This document shows positions 34,437 through 42,100 of a stretch of 64,000 nt of DNA, piece by piece (the first letter of the stretch is position 1; each line of letters begins with the position of its first letter). The DNA comes from Chelativorans sp. ZYF759 (GTDB lineage Bacteria > Pseudomonadota > Alphaproteobacteria > Rhizobiales > Rhizobiaceae). Position numbers and translations under genes: made by a program. Below the pieces are notes generated by a model, which saw only the letters and a program-made list of their open reading frames with translations, had not been told where the DNA came from and searched no databases. The stretch covers positions 285,751-349,750 of the forward strand of contig NZ_WVVV01000003.1 of assembly GCF_012911015.1 (NCBI RefSeq), written 5' to 3'.

Positions 34437-34502
34437 CTCACTTCCCCTTTGTTCGGTTGCGGCTGGGGGAGGGGCGTACCCTCCCCACGAGGTGCCTGGA
34501 GA

Positions 34503-34937
34503 TCAGTTGCAGGTCTGGACGAAGGCGGCGACGTTGCCCCGGCCGGACTGCGAGACGAAGCCGTCGCAATTGCGTCCGACCTGCACGCCGGCGGCGATGT
34601 TGCCGTTGCCGTCCTGGACGATCATGCCCTGGTGCTGGGAACCGAACTGCGCCAGGCCGGCAGCGTTGTGGCGACCCGTCTGGATCGTGGTGGCGGCGTT
34701 GCGGCGCCCGTCCTGGCCGATCGCGGCGACGTTGCTGCGGCCGTTCTGGTGGGCTGTGGCGCTGTTGCGGCGGCCGTCCTGGTGGATGCCGATCCGGTTG
34801 CGCCAGCCATTCTGCTCGCCGCCGGACGAATGCGCCCAACCATACTGACGGATGTTGATGTCGTTGGCGAAAGCGGGGACCGAAGTGAAGGCGACGAGGC
34901 CTGCGAGAGCGGCGCTGATGAGGGCGGTGCGGTTCAT
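34503..34937 (-). CDS. csgA: Curlin-repeat protein (major curli subunit-like)
   Basis: This 144-residue secreted protein has a signal peptide cleaved near AFA-ND. The rest is almost entirely about ten 11-residue curlin units (for example IHQDGRRNSAT, AHQNGRSNVAA, IGQDGRRNAAT, IVQDGNGNIAA). This layout fits a CsgA-type amyloid subunit. Two cysteines near the C-terminus (one in GRNCDG, the last in VQTCN) are unusual for curlin and may form a disulfide. A strong AAGGAG ribosome site supports the start at 34937. First gene of the curlin-csgH unit. Confidence 0.88.
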   Translation of the reverse strand: MNRTALISAALAGLVAFTSVPAFANDINIRQYGWAHSSGGEQNGWRNRIGIHQDGRRNSATAHQNGRSNVAAIGQDGRRNAATTIQTGRHNAAGLAQFGSQHQGMIVQDGNGNIAAGVQVGRNCDGFVSQSGRGNVAAFVQTCN

Positions 34938-34996
34938 GTTTCTCTCTCCTTGTGTGCGGGCGGCCCGCGATGTCGATGTCCGCTTTCTAGGCCCCT

Positions 34997-35008
34997 GATC
35001 CGGAACGG
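34997..35008 (-). promoter_or_regulatory. Shared 12-bp element upstream of curlin gene 34503-34937
   Basis: GATCCGGAACGG on the top strand lies 60-71 bp ahead of the start. It is the near-identical copy of the element at 33950-33961. Confidence 0.4.
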
Positions 35009-35159
35009 TGACTGAACCCCGCATTCACCCGGCATTCATGCGACCGGTGCCGGCAGATAACGGGAGGTTTCAGCCTGTCTGCGAACGTGCGCCAGCCGAC
35101 GGCACGCCTGCCGCCTTCCCGTGTTGAGTTGGGAAGAGTTCCATCTGACCGGAGTGACC

Positions 35160-35657
35160 ATGAAACGAATGATCCCCCTCTGCGCCGCCGCTGCCCTTGT
35201 CTTGACAGCCCACTCATCCCTTCACGCGAGCGAGGCCGCGTTCCTGGAGAGCTTTTCCGGCAGTTGGTCGGGCGGCGGACAGGTACGCCTTTCACCTGAA
35301 GACGATCCCGTGAACGTGACGTGTCGTCTGGACGGAACTTCGGGAGAGAATTCAGCCTCCCTGGATGGGAGCTGCACCGGCATGATCCTGTTCACCCGTG
35401 AGGTGGCTGCGGAACTGGCGGTGGTCGAGGGCGGCTATGCGGGCACCTATGTCGGCTCGCGGCGCGGGCCCGGCCAGCTTCAGGGCGCGCGCAGCGGAAC
35501 AGGCCTCGAGCTCACGCTCGAATGGCGAGGCCATCCCCCCGCCAGCATGTCGCTCGCCAACGCGGGCGATGGCCGCATGACCCTGACGACAATCGAGCCC
35601 CACCCCGACACGGGCGAACCCGTCGTGACAGCGGCACTGGAACTGGAAAGACAGTGA
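35160..35657 (+). CDS. Secreted conserved hypothetical protein
   Basis: This 165-residue protein begins with a signal peptide (MKRMIPLCAAAALVLTAHSS, cleavage near HA-SE). The mature part is beta-rich: SFSGSWSGGGQVRL, then CRLDGTSGENSASLDGSCTG with a likely disulfide, and LELTLEWRGHPPASMSL. It resembles small periplasmic beta-barrel proteins of rhizobia without known role. A GGAG site just ahead of the ATG at 35160 supports the start over the upstream in-frame codon. It ends 4 bp from convergent dinB. Confidence 0.75.
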   Translation: MKRMIPLCAAAALVLTAHSSLHASEAAFLESFSGSWSGGGQVRLSPEDDPVNVTCRLDGTSGENSASLDGSCTGMILFTREVAAELAVVEGGYAGTYVGSRRGPGQLQGARSGTGLELTLEWRGHPPASMSLANAGDGRMTLTTIEPHPDTGEPVVTAALELERQ

Positions 35658-35661
35658 CGCC

Positions 35662-36966
35662 TCAGGCGTCCTCGTCGCGCTGCGGCCGCGTCTGCCGGCC
35701 GAAGGTGTAACCCGTCTCCAGCGCGGACTGCCCGAATTTTTCGCGCACGCGGTCGAAGGCGCCCTCCGCCAGGGCGCGCTTCCTCGCCTGGATGTCCACG
35801 AGGTCGGGCGGATCGGCCGTCTCCGAATCGACCAGATCGCCGACGCCAATGCCCAGCAGCCTGTAGCGGGTCCCGTCCGTCTCGCGCTTCAGGAGATCGA
35901 GCCCGGTGCGGAAGATGCGGTCAGCGAGCATCGTCGCATCGCCCAACTGGCGGTTGCGTGTGCGAATGCGGAAATCCGCCGATTTCAGTTTCAGGACGAC
36001 CGTCCGCCCCGCCAGGCCGGACTTCTTCAGTCGCCGCGACACCTTCTCCGAGAGTGCCCGCAGGATCGACGTCAGTTCCGTGAGGTCGGAAATGTCCGTG
36101 TTGAAGGTGGTTTCCGCCGAAACGCTCTTGGCCTCGTGATCGGGCTTGACCAGCCGCGTGTCGATGCCGCGAGACAGGTGGTAGAGACGGCTGCCCATGG
36201 TTCCGTAGGCGCGCATGAGTTCGCCGAGTTCGAGCCGCTGCAATTGTCCGATCGTCCGGATGCCGTCGCGCTCCAGCGTAGCCGCAAAGGCCTTGCCGAT
36301 TCCCCAGATCAGCGTGACCGGCTTCGGCGCCAGAAATTCGACCGCCTCCGATATGCCTATGACGGAAAACCCCCGCGGCTTGTTCATGTCCGAGGCGATC
36401 TTTGCGAGGAACTTGCAGTAGGACAGGCCGACGGAGACGGTGATGCCTATCTCGCTCTCCACCCGCGCGGCGAAGCGCGCCAATACCTTGGCCGGCGGCG
36501 CACCATGCAGGCGCTCCGTCCCGGTGAGGTCGAGAAACGCCTCATCGATCGAGATCGGTTCGACCAGCGGCGTCAGCGCCAGCATCATCTCGCGCACCTC
36601 GCGGCCGACGGCGGCATATTTTTCCATGTTCGGCTTGATGATGATGGCTTCGGGACAGGCTGCCAACGCCTTGAACATCGGCATGGCGGAGCGCACGCCG
36701 TTGATGCGCGCAATGTAGCACGCCGTCGAAACCACGCCGCGCCGACCGCCGCCGATGATGACAGGCTTGTCCTTGAGCGCGGGATTGTCACGTTTCTCGA
36801 TCGCCGCGTAGAAAGCATCGCAGTCGACGTGACCGATGGACAGCTGTCCGACCTCGCCATGCCTAACCAGACGCGGGCTGCCGCAAGCCGTGCAACGGCG
36901 AGCATCGGCCGCCTGACTGGTCAGGCAGTCCCGACAGAATGCGGCAACCGGGGGCTCGGCAGGCAT
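35662..36966 (-). CDS. dinB: DNA polymerase IV with N-terminal zinc ribbon
   Basis: This 434-residue Y-family translesion polymerase has the Mg-binding Asp48 (HVDCDAFYA), steric-gate Tyr53 and catalytic Asp141-Glu142 (SIDEAFLD), all intact. The little-finger domain follows from about 275. Ahead of the palm lies a CxxC...CxxC motif (Cys11, 14, 25, 28), absent from E. coli DinB, that should bind zinc. I choose the ATG at 36966; an in-frame TTG lies six codons upstream. No beta-clamp motif is obvious at the very C-terminus. Confidence 0.94.
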   Translation of the reverse strand: MPAEPPVAAFCRDCLTSQAADARRCTACGSPRLVRHGEVGQLSIGHVDCDAFYAAIEKRDNPALKDKPVIIGGGRRGVVSTACYIARINGVRSAMPMFKALAACPEAIIIKPNMEKYAAVGREVREMMLALTPLVEPISIDEAFLDLTGTERLHGAPPAKVLARFAARVESEIGITVSVGLSYCKFLAKIASDMNKPRGFSVIGISEAVEFLAPKPVTLIWGIGKAFAATLERDGIRTIGQLQRLELGELMRAYGTMGSRLYHLSRGIDTRLVKPDHEAKSVSAETTFNTDISDLTELTSILRALSEKVSRRLKKSGLAGRTVVLKLKSADFRIRTRNRQLGDATMLADRIFRTGLDLLKRETDGTRYRLLGIGVGDLVDSETADPPDLVDIQARKRALAEGAFDRVREKFGQSALETGYTFGRQTRPQRDEDA

Positions 36967-37041
36967 GGTATCTGGCCTGAACAATACAGGAACGTCGCTG
37001 ATCGTAGCGAGTGATCCCCGCCTTCACAAGCAGGCGAGACC

Positions 37042-37341
37042 CTAAACGGAAGTCTCGAAATATGCCTCGCCGCCAGGCAGGCGGCGGCGCGCCGCCGCGA
37101 CCGAGGCGGGGTCGCGCGCGCTTTCCGCGCAGAAGGCCATCAAGGTCGGTTCATGCGCGAGGATGAAGTCGAGGACACCGGCAAGGAAACCGGGCTCTTG
37201 GGCCGCCTCTCGTATCCCTGACGCCTCGATCCCCGTGATGGACAGGAAGCGTGGCAGGAGCTTTTCGTCGGAAGCGATGAAGACCAGCGCCGCAATCGCG
37301 AGGGACTCGGCAGCCTCGGTCGGGGCTTTGTTGCGTGTCAT
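37042..37341 (-). CDS. DUF3572 family protein
   Basis: This 99-residue protein shows AESLAIAALVFIASDEKLLPRFLSITGIE and FLAGVLDFILAHEPTLMAFC, the DUF3572 signature common in alphaproteobacteria. It is probably helical and cytosolic. In rhizobia this gene typically sits beside divK-pleD, as it does here (divergent, 230 bp from divK). Function is unknown, but the conserved neighbourhood hints at cell-cycle relevance. Confidence 0.92.
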   Translation of the reverse strand: MTRNKAPTEAAESLAIAALVFIASDEKLLPRFLSITGIEASGIREAAQEPGFLAGVLDFILAHEPTLMAFCAESARDPASVAAARRRLPGGEAYFETSV

Positions 37342-37571
37342 CAGGAATGTCCCGTTCAGTTTCTGCCGTCGTGCCGCGAAATATCACCCGCGTCATAGCC
37401 GCAGCTCTTGCCTGACGCCAGTCTCCGGCCGGCGGAGCCCTTGTCCGGACCCGTCTTCGGGGGTTTGCGTTTCGTCAATCAAATACGGCTACTATGTTAT
37501 ACGAGTGCAATGGGTGGTTGAGTTTGCGTGCCCGAACAATTTCCGGCAGCGCAGGCGAACAGGGTGGAAGC

Positions 37572-37943
37572 ATGCCGAAGAAGGTCATGATCGTCGAGGA
37601 CAACGAGCTCAACATGAAGCTCTTTCGCGACTTGATCGAGGCCAGCGGCTACGAGACCATTCGCACCCGCAATGGGCTGGAGGTGCTGGATCTGGCGCGC
37701 TCCAACAAGCCGGACCTGATCCTGATGGACATCCAGCTGCCGGAGGTCTCGGGGCTGGAAGTCACCAAATGGCTGAAGGACGATGACGAGCTCCACACCA
37801 TTCCGGTTATCGCCGTTACTGCCTTTGCCATGAAAGGAGACGAGGAACGCATTCGCCAGGGTGGTTGCGAAGCCTATATCTCCAAGCCGATCTCGGTCGG
37901 CAAGTTCATCGAGACCATCAAGTCCTATCTGGGGGACGCATGA
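37572..37943 (+). CDS. divK: Single-domain response regulator DivK
   Basis: This 123-residue receiver protein has phosphoacceptor Asp53 (LILMDIQLP), the acidic pocket at the N-terminus (IVEDNELN), a Thr switch in AVTAFAM and Lys in YISKPIS. In alphaproteobacteria DivK is phosphorylated by PleC/DivJ/PdhS kinases and steers the CckA-CtrA pathway that controls division and polarity. The pairing with pleD downstream (37 bp) is the classic arrangement and confirms identity. The frame is open upstream but the family start is [10 protein letters not shown]. Confidence 0.97.
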   Translation: MPKKVMIVEDNELNMKLFRDLIEASGYETIRTRNGLEVLDLARSNKPDLILMDIQLPEVSGLEVTKWLKDDDELHTIPVIAVTAFAMKGDEERIRQGGCEAYISKPISVGKFIETIKSYLGDA

Positions 37944-37980
37944 TGAACCGTCTCGCCCAACGCAGGAGCCCGCACCCGAG

Positions 37981-39354
37981 ATGACCGCGCGCATCCTTGT
38001 CGTCGATGACATTCCCGCCAATGTGAAGCTGCTCGAAGTGCGGCTGCTGGCCGAGTATTACGAGGTTCTCACCGCCTCCAGCGGTAAGGATGCGCTCGAA
38101 ATCTGCGAAAGCGGCCGCGTCGACGTGGTGCTTCTCGACGTGATGATGCCGGAAATGGATGGCTTCGAGGTCTGCAGACGTCTCAAGGCCGACCAGGCAA
38201 CCGCGCATATACCCGTGGTCATGGTCACCGCCCTCGACCAGGTGCAGGATCGCGTCCGCGGGCTCGAGGCCGGCGCGGACGATTTCCTGACCAAGCCCGT
38301 GAACGACCTGCAGCTCCTGACTCGGGTCAAGAGCCTCGTCAGGCTCAAGATGCTGACCGACGAGCTCCGCCTGCGGGCTTCCACCACGCGCAATATAGGC
38401 ATTGAGGAACTGCTGTCGCGCCGCAGCGCGGTCGACGAGGGGACGCCAAAGGTTCTGCTGATCGACGATCAGGAATCGTCGAGCAGCCAGATCGCCCGCA
38501 TGCTGCGGGAAGCCTGTGATTTGAACATCGCCAAGGATCCCCAGTCGGGCTTCTTCGAGGCGGCCGAGGCCGAGCATGAATGCGTTCTCATCTCGACGCG
38601 CCTGGCCGAGTTCGATCCCCTGCGCCTTTGCGCGCAGTTGCGCACGCTTGACCGCACCCGCTTCGTTCCGATCGTGCTCTTGGCCGACGAGGGTGAGGAG
38701 GACCGCCTGTTGCGCGGCCTGGAGCTCGGCATCAACGATTACGTGATCCGACCGATCGACCGCCAGGAACTGCTCGCGCGCCTGCGCACGCAGATTCGCC
38801 GCAAGCGCTACAACGAACATCTGCGCCAGAGTGTCACCCAGACGATCGAAATGGCGGTCACCGATGGCCTTACGGGGCTCCACAACCGCCGCTACCTCGA
38901 CAGCCACCTGAAGACGCTGTTCGACAGGGCCATGAACCGCCGCCGACCGCTATCGCTGATGATCACGGACATCGACCGCTTCAAAGGGATCAACGATACC
39001 CACGGCCACGACGCGGGCGACGAGATTCTGCGGGAATTCGCTGCCAGGCTGCGCAAGAACGTGCGCGGCATCGATCTCGCATGCCGCTTCGGCGGGGAAG
39101 AATTCGTGGTGGTCATGCCGGACACCGATCCCGAACTGGCCAATATCGTGGCCGAGCGGATCCGCGCCCAGATCGCCGACAAGCCGTTCGTGGTCTCCTC
39201 TCTGGCAGAACCGCTGTCGGTCACCATCAGCATCGGCGTCTCCGGCATCAAGCATTCCGGCGATTCCGTCGAGGCGCTCATGAAGCGGGCCGACAAGGCG
39301 CTCTACGAGGCGAAGAACTCGGGCCGCAACCGGGTGGTTGCCGACGCCGCTTGA
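37981..39354 (+). CDS. pleD: Diguanylate cyclase response regulator PleD
   Basis: This 457-residue REC-REC-GGDEF protein has phospho-Asp53 in the first receiver (VVLLDVMMPEMDG). The second receiver (about 156-275) has Ser in place of the phospho-Asp, as expected of the adaptor domain. The GGDEF domain has GGEEF at 371-375 and the inhibitory I-site RGID at 362-365, so it should make c-di-GMP and be feedback-inhibited. The start ATG at 37981 aligns with Caulobacter PleD. It would link cell-cycle signalling to surface attachment, which fits the curlin genes 3-4 kb away. Confidence 0.97.
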   Translation: MTARILVVDDIPANVKLLEVRLLAEYYEVLTASSGKDALEICESGRVDVVLLDVMMPEMDGFEVCRRLKADQATAHIPVVMVTALDQVQDRVRGLEAGADDFLTKPVNDLQLLTRVKSLVRLKMLTDELRLRASTTRNIGIEELLSRRSAVDEGTPKVLLIDDQESSSSQIARMLREACDLNIAKDPQSGFFEAAEAEHECVLISTRLAEFDPLRLCAQLRTLDRTRFVPIVLLADEGEEDRLLRGLELGINDYVIRPIDRQELLARLRTQIRRKRYNEHLRQSVTQTIEMAVTDGLTGLHNRRYLDSHLKTLFDRAMNRRRPLSLMITDIDRFKGINDTHGHDAGDEILREFAARLRKNVRGIDLACRFGGEEFVVVMPDTDPELANIVAERIRAQIADKPFVVSSLAEPLSVTISIGVSGIKHSGDSVEALMKRADKALYEAKNSGRNRVVADAA

Positions 39355-39420
39355 GACCTGCAACCCATGACTGAAGTATTGGGAACAATGTCGCGCGGCC
39401 GCTTAGCTTGGCCGGCATGG

Positions 39421-39436
39421 TTAAATTTACCTTAAC
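39421..39436. promoter_or_regulatory. CtrA-type box, perfect (TTAA-N7-TTAAC)
   Basis: TTAAATTTACCTTAAC matches the CtrA full-site consensus exactly. It lies 67 bp past the pleD stop, with no protein gene downstream in promoter position, but 50-90 bp ahead of a region predicted to fold as RNA. Confidence 0.65.
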
Positions 39437-39458
39437 CGCAGGCTTCCATCCGTTCTGG

Positions 39459-39473
39459 TTAAGAAACGGTTGA
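39459..39473. promoter_or_regulatory. Second CtrA-like box (TTAA-N7-TTGA)
   Basis: TTAAGAAACGGTTGA has the same 7-bp spacing with one mismatch in the second half-site. It starts 38 bp after the first box. Tandem CtrA sites are common at strongly controlled promoters. Confidence 0.45.
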
Positions 39474-39479
39474 TTTTGT

Positions 39480-39652
39480 CCGGGCCTTGCGCGAGTGTCC
39501 GTCCACGGATCGCTGAGGTTCCTTTAGCGATCAGCAAGATACCCCATGATGCTCAGGTCCGCCGCATCTCCTGGGTCCGTGGGGTCGGTCGGTCGGCGCT
39601 GGCACTAGTGGCCTCCTCGTACCGCGGCCAGTCGCCGACCGGCCCCCATTTT
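39480..39652 (+). ncRNA. Candidate structured small RNA downstream of pleD
   Basis: No believable protein is encoded here, yet the top strand can fold well. CCACGGA (39503-39509) pairs with TCCGTGG (39576-39582) and would close a junction holding a hairpin of up to 9 bp (39510-39530) and a 5-bp hairpin GATGC/GCATC (39548-39568). A long terminator-like hairpin then follows, ending in TTTT at 39649-39652. Its large loop carries CCTCCT, complementary to ribosome-binding sites, a trait of several alphaproteobacterial small RNAs. The 5' end near 39480 is a guess from the CtrA boxes. I recognise no 4.5S, 6S or tmRNA signature. Confidence 0.45.
39581..39652 (+). terminator. Long hairpin with T-run closing the candidate small RNA
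   Basis: Left arms GGGGTC (39581-39586), GGTCGGCG (39591-39598) and CTGGC (39599-39603) pair with GCCAG (39627-39631), CGCCGACC (39633-39640) and GGCCCC (39641-39646). CCA then TTTT follow. It could alternatively end the divK-pleD transcript. Confidence 0.5.
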
Positions 39653-39715
39653 CCCGAGCTTTTCCGCACGTCAAAGATGAAGCCGCAACGCGATGGCGGG
39701 CGCGCCAAACGAAAA

Positions 39716-39758
39716 CGCCGCCCGAAGGCGGCGCCGCGCAATTCGACCGAAGGTCGAA
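39716..39758 (-). terminator. Tandem hairpins ending rpmG
   Basis: Read on the minus strand, a 7-bp hairpin (TTCGACC/GGTCGAA, 39742-39758) immediately follows the rpmG stop. Next comes CGCCGCC-TTCG-GGCGGCG (39716-39733) with a stable UUCG-type loop and a TTTTCGTTT tail. This is a convincing intrinsic terminator. Confidence 0.85.
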
Positions 39759-39759
39759 A

Positions 39760-39927
39760 TTACTTGATCTTGGCTTCCTTGAACTCGACGTGCTTGCGCA
39801 CGACCGGGTCATATTTGCGCTGGGTCAGCTTCTCGGTCATGGTGCGGCTGTTCTTCTTGGTCACGTAGAAGAAGCCGGTGTCGGCAGTCGAGAGAAGCTT
39901 GATCTTGATCGTCGTAGCCTTGGCCAT
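39760..39927 (-). CDS. rpmG: 50S ribosomal protein L33
   Basis: This 55-residue ribosomal protein ([20 protein letters not shown], ending [10 protein letters not shown]) belongs to the cysteine-free L33 type, with the [19 protein letters not shown] core. It is part of the large subunit near the E site. It is too short to attract notice in a simple frame scan but is unmistakable. It has its own strong promoter (40004-40032) and a double-hairpin terminator, so it is monocistronic. Confidence 0.98.
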   Translation of the reverse strand: MAKATTIKIKLLSTADTGFFYVTKKNSRTMTEKLTQRKYDPVVRKHVEFKEAKIK

Positions 39928-40003
39928 GGGACTTATCCGTCATGTATCTGGAAAACGTACCGCTGGTGGCGGGTGGTTGTCCCAGCCGCGGAATTCGCCG
40001 CGA

Positions 40004-40032
40004 CAGATAAACGATGCGTGCCGAATGTCAAG
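40004..40032 (-). promoter_or_regulatory. Housekeeping promoter of rpmG
   Basis: On the minus strand CTTGAC and TATCTG are separated by exactly 17 bp, close to the alphaproteobacterial sigma-70 consensus (CTTGAC-N17-CTATAT). Transcription would begin near 39997, leaving a leader of about 70 nt before the rpmG ATG. Confidence 0.7.
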
Positions 40033-40131
40033 TCCGCCAGCCGGGCTCGGACTCACCATGTCACCCGAATATTAACCGCCTCCCGCGTAATTGGGGGTCA
40101 GGTGCCTAGGCGTGGCAAGAGGGGAAGCGGC

Positions 40132-40926
40132 ATGGCTCAGATTTTTGCACTGGAACCCGGCTGGCTGCTGGGCGTCTTTCTGCTGTTCGGCCTGCTGACC
40201 CAGGCGGTGGCGTTGGTCGCGCTGGCCTTCTTCTCGCGCAATGGACCGATTCCCGCCAGCTGGCTTCCCGTGCCCAATTTTGCCGCCACCATCACGACGG
40301 CCTGGGCCCTGGCGCTCGGCTTCGCCGCAGCCGACATCTGGACGGCCAATTCGCAGGCGCGCCATGCCGCTGCCGAGGAACGGTCGGCGATCGCCCGCAT
40401 CGCGGGTATCGCGGGGCCTGCCATGCTCGGCCAGCCGGAACTCATGATCAGCCTGAGCGCCTACAAGGACGCGGTGAGAGACCGCGAATGGGGCAGGGAT
40501 CGCAATGCACGGCCCGACAGGGATGCCGACCTGGCCATAGAGGCGATCAGGACGCAGATCGTGCGCATGGCGCTCCAAGGCACGCCGGATGCGCTCGTGG
40601 CCAAGATGAGCGACGATTTCGACCAGTTGCAGGATGCGCGCAGCGCGCGCCTTGCACTGGGGTTGGGGCCACGCACCGACTACAAATGGTATCTGGTGTT
40701 CTTCCTGACGTTTCTCTCGCAGATCGCGCTGGCCGCCGTCCACGCCGACCGACCTCGCGGCGGCCGCCGCGCCGTCACGATCTTCAGCGTGGCGGCAGCC
40801 GTCAGCCTCTTTATCCTGGCGCTTCATGCCAATCCCTATGTGGGCGCGGCTCGAATCGATTTCGAGGAGGTGCGCAGCCTGCCGCTCACCGACGCTGCGG
40901 ACTTCCTACCCGCCGCTGCGCTTTAG
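40132..40926 (+). CDS. Conserved membrane protein, DUF4239/bestrophin-like
   Basis: This 264-residue protein has two hydrophobic segments near the N-terminus (about 12-35 and 48-66), a long cytosolic or periplasmic helical region, and two C-terminal membrane segments (about 184-200 and 212-230). This four-helix layout resembles DUF4239 (bestrophin-like) proteins. Function is unknown. A GAGGGGAAG ribosome site fixes the start at 40132. Its last 21 bp overlap the convergent MFS gene. Confidence 0.78.
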   Translation: MAQIFALEPGWLLGVFLLFGLLTQAVALVALAFFSRNGPIPASWLPVPNFAATITTAWALALGFAAADIWTANSQARHAAAEERSAIARIAGIAGPAMLGQPELMISLSAYKDAVRDREWGRDRNARPDRDADLAIEAIRTQIVRMALQGTPDALVAKMSDDFDQLQDARSARLALGLGPRTDYKWYLVFFLTFLSQIALAAVHADRPRGGRRAVTIFSVAAAVSLFILALHANPYVGAARIDFEEVRSLPLTDAADFLPAAAL

Positions 40927-42090
40927 GCGCGAGGCTGCCACCGCGATGAAGCCCACGAAGAACACCGCCAGCACATGGGCAAAGCCGTGGGTGCCGAACA
41001 GGTCCATGCCGAGCCCGATCGCCTGCGGGCCGGCCAGCATGCCGACGCCATAGCAGAACACGAAGGCCGCATTGGCCGAGGCGAGGTCGCGGCCGGTCAG
41101 CCGGGACCCCAGATGGGCGAGTCCCACCGTGTAGAGCCCAGCCACCACGCCGCCCCAGATGAAGAGCAGCGCGGCCGTGCCGTACCAGCTCGCCGCGGTG
41201 AAGGGCAGAATCAGCATTCCCACGAGGCCGATAGCCGCGCACGCCATCAGCAGATGCCGGCGGTCGCGCATGCGGTCGCTGAGAAGACCGAGCGGTATCT
41301 GCAGGAGGACGTTGCCGAGTCCGATGGCCGTCAGCAGCAGCGCTGCGTCCGCTTCCGTATAGCCGAGCCTGGACCCGTAGATGGGAAAGAGCGCGAAGCC
41401 CCCTGTTTCAACCGCGCCGAAGACGAAGACGGCCGCCGTCGCGGTGGGTACCAGGAAGATGTAGCTCGAAAAGCGCGCGCTGGGCTTGGAGGCGCGTATG
41501 TCCGGACTCTCGCGCCAGGCGGCCGCGACCGGCGGCGCGGCCAGGAGGGCCATGCCGGCCGCCACCAGGAATGGCAGGATGCCTGAGCTGCCGAGCTGCG
41601 AGAAGAGCCAGGGGCCGACGGCAAAGCCCAGCGACAGGACGGTCGCATAGACGCCCAGCACCAACCCGCGTTTTGCCGGCGGAGCCGTTGCCGTGATCCA
41701 GAATTCCGACAGCACGAAGAGAACGGTGATCGCGAAATGCAGGACCAGCCTGAGCGGAAACCACATCCAGAATTCATCCGCCGCATAGAAGCCCACGAAG
41801 GCGACGGACGCCGCCAGGGACATGGCAAGCATGGTCGCCGCCACGCCGAAGCGGCTGGCGAGCGGTGCCGCGAAGGGCGCCGCGATGATGGAGGCGACGC
41901 CGGCGAAGGCCGTGTTGAGACCGATCATGGTGGCCGAATGGCCGCGGCTTTCGAGCACGACGCTCAGCAGCGGGATGCCGAGCCCCAGCGCCATGCCGAC
42001 AACGCTGATAGAGGCGATGGCCGCGCCGATCGAGAGCCATCGTATTCTGTCGGGGCTGTCTTTGTCGGGAAGCGTGGGTGCCGCCGTCAC
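40906..42090 (-). CDS. MFS transporter
   Basis: This 394-residue, 12-helix major facilitator has SRFGVAATMLAMSL and LSDRMRDRRHLLMACAA loops and the general YcaD-like layout (ALGLGIPLLSVVLESRGHSAT at helix 1). It begins with GTG at 42090. The substrate is not predictable. The gene is on the same strand as the Nudix-DUF983-rnr-topA genes, 10 bp downstream of the Nudix gene, so it likely sits at the end of that long operon. Confidence 0.88.
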   Translation of the reverse strand: MTAAPTLPDKDSPDRIRWLSIGAAIASISVVGMALGLGIPLLSVVLESRGHSATMIGLNTAFAGVASIIAAPFAAPLASRFGVAATMLAMSLAASVAFVGFYAADEFWMWFPLRLVLHFAITVLFVLSEFWITATAPPAKRGLVLGVYATVLSLGFAVGPWLFSQLGSSGILPFLVAAGMALLAAPPVAAAWRESPDIRASKPSARFSSYIFLVPTATAAVFVFGAVETGGFALFPIYGSRLGYTEADAALLLTAIGLGNVLLQIPLGLLSDRMRDRRHLLMACAAIGLVGMLILPFTAASWYGTAALLFIWGGVVAGLYTVGLAHLGSRLTGRDLASANAAFVFCYGVGMLAGPQAIGLGMDLFGTHGFAHVLAVFFVGFIAVAASRLKRSGG

Positions 42091-42100
42091 GATACGGCGC

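Noticed and set aside
34503..34937. Tandem DNA repeat or CRISPR-like array
   Set aside because: The roughly 33-bp periodicity arises from the 11-residue curlin repeats in a coding gene; the DNA copies differ and there are no spacers.
39480..39652. Known RNAs (4.5S SRP RNA, 6S RNA, tmRNA, RNase P) for the pleD-rpmG gap
   Set aside because: The SRP GGAAGGAAGCAGCC-type motif, tmRNA ends and RNase P conserved blocks are not present; a partial CAGGTCCG is not enough. 6S cannot be excluded by eye but the branched fold does not fit.
39470..39868. 132-codon plus-strand frame after pleD
   Set aside because: It runs through the predicted RNA stems and then antisense through rpmG; composition is unlike the neighbours and no ribosome site is seen. 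The structured-RNA reading explains the region better.
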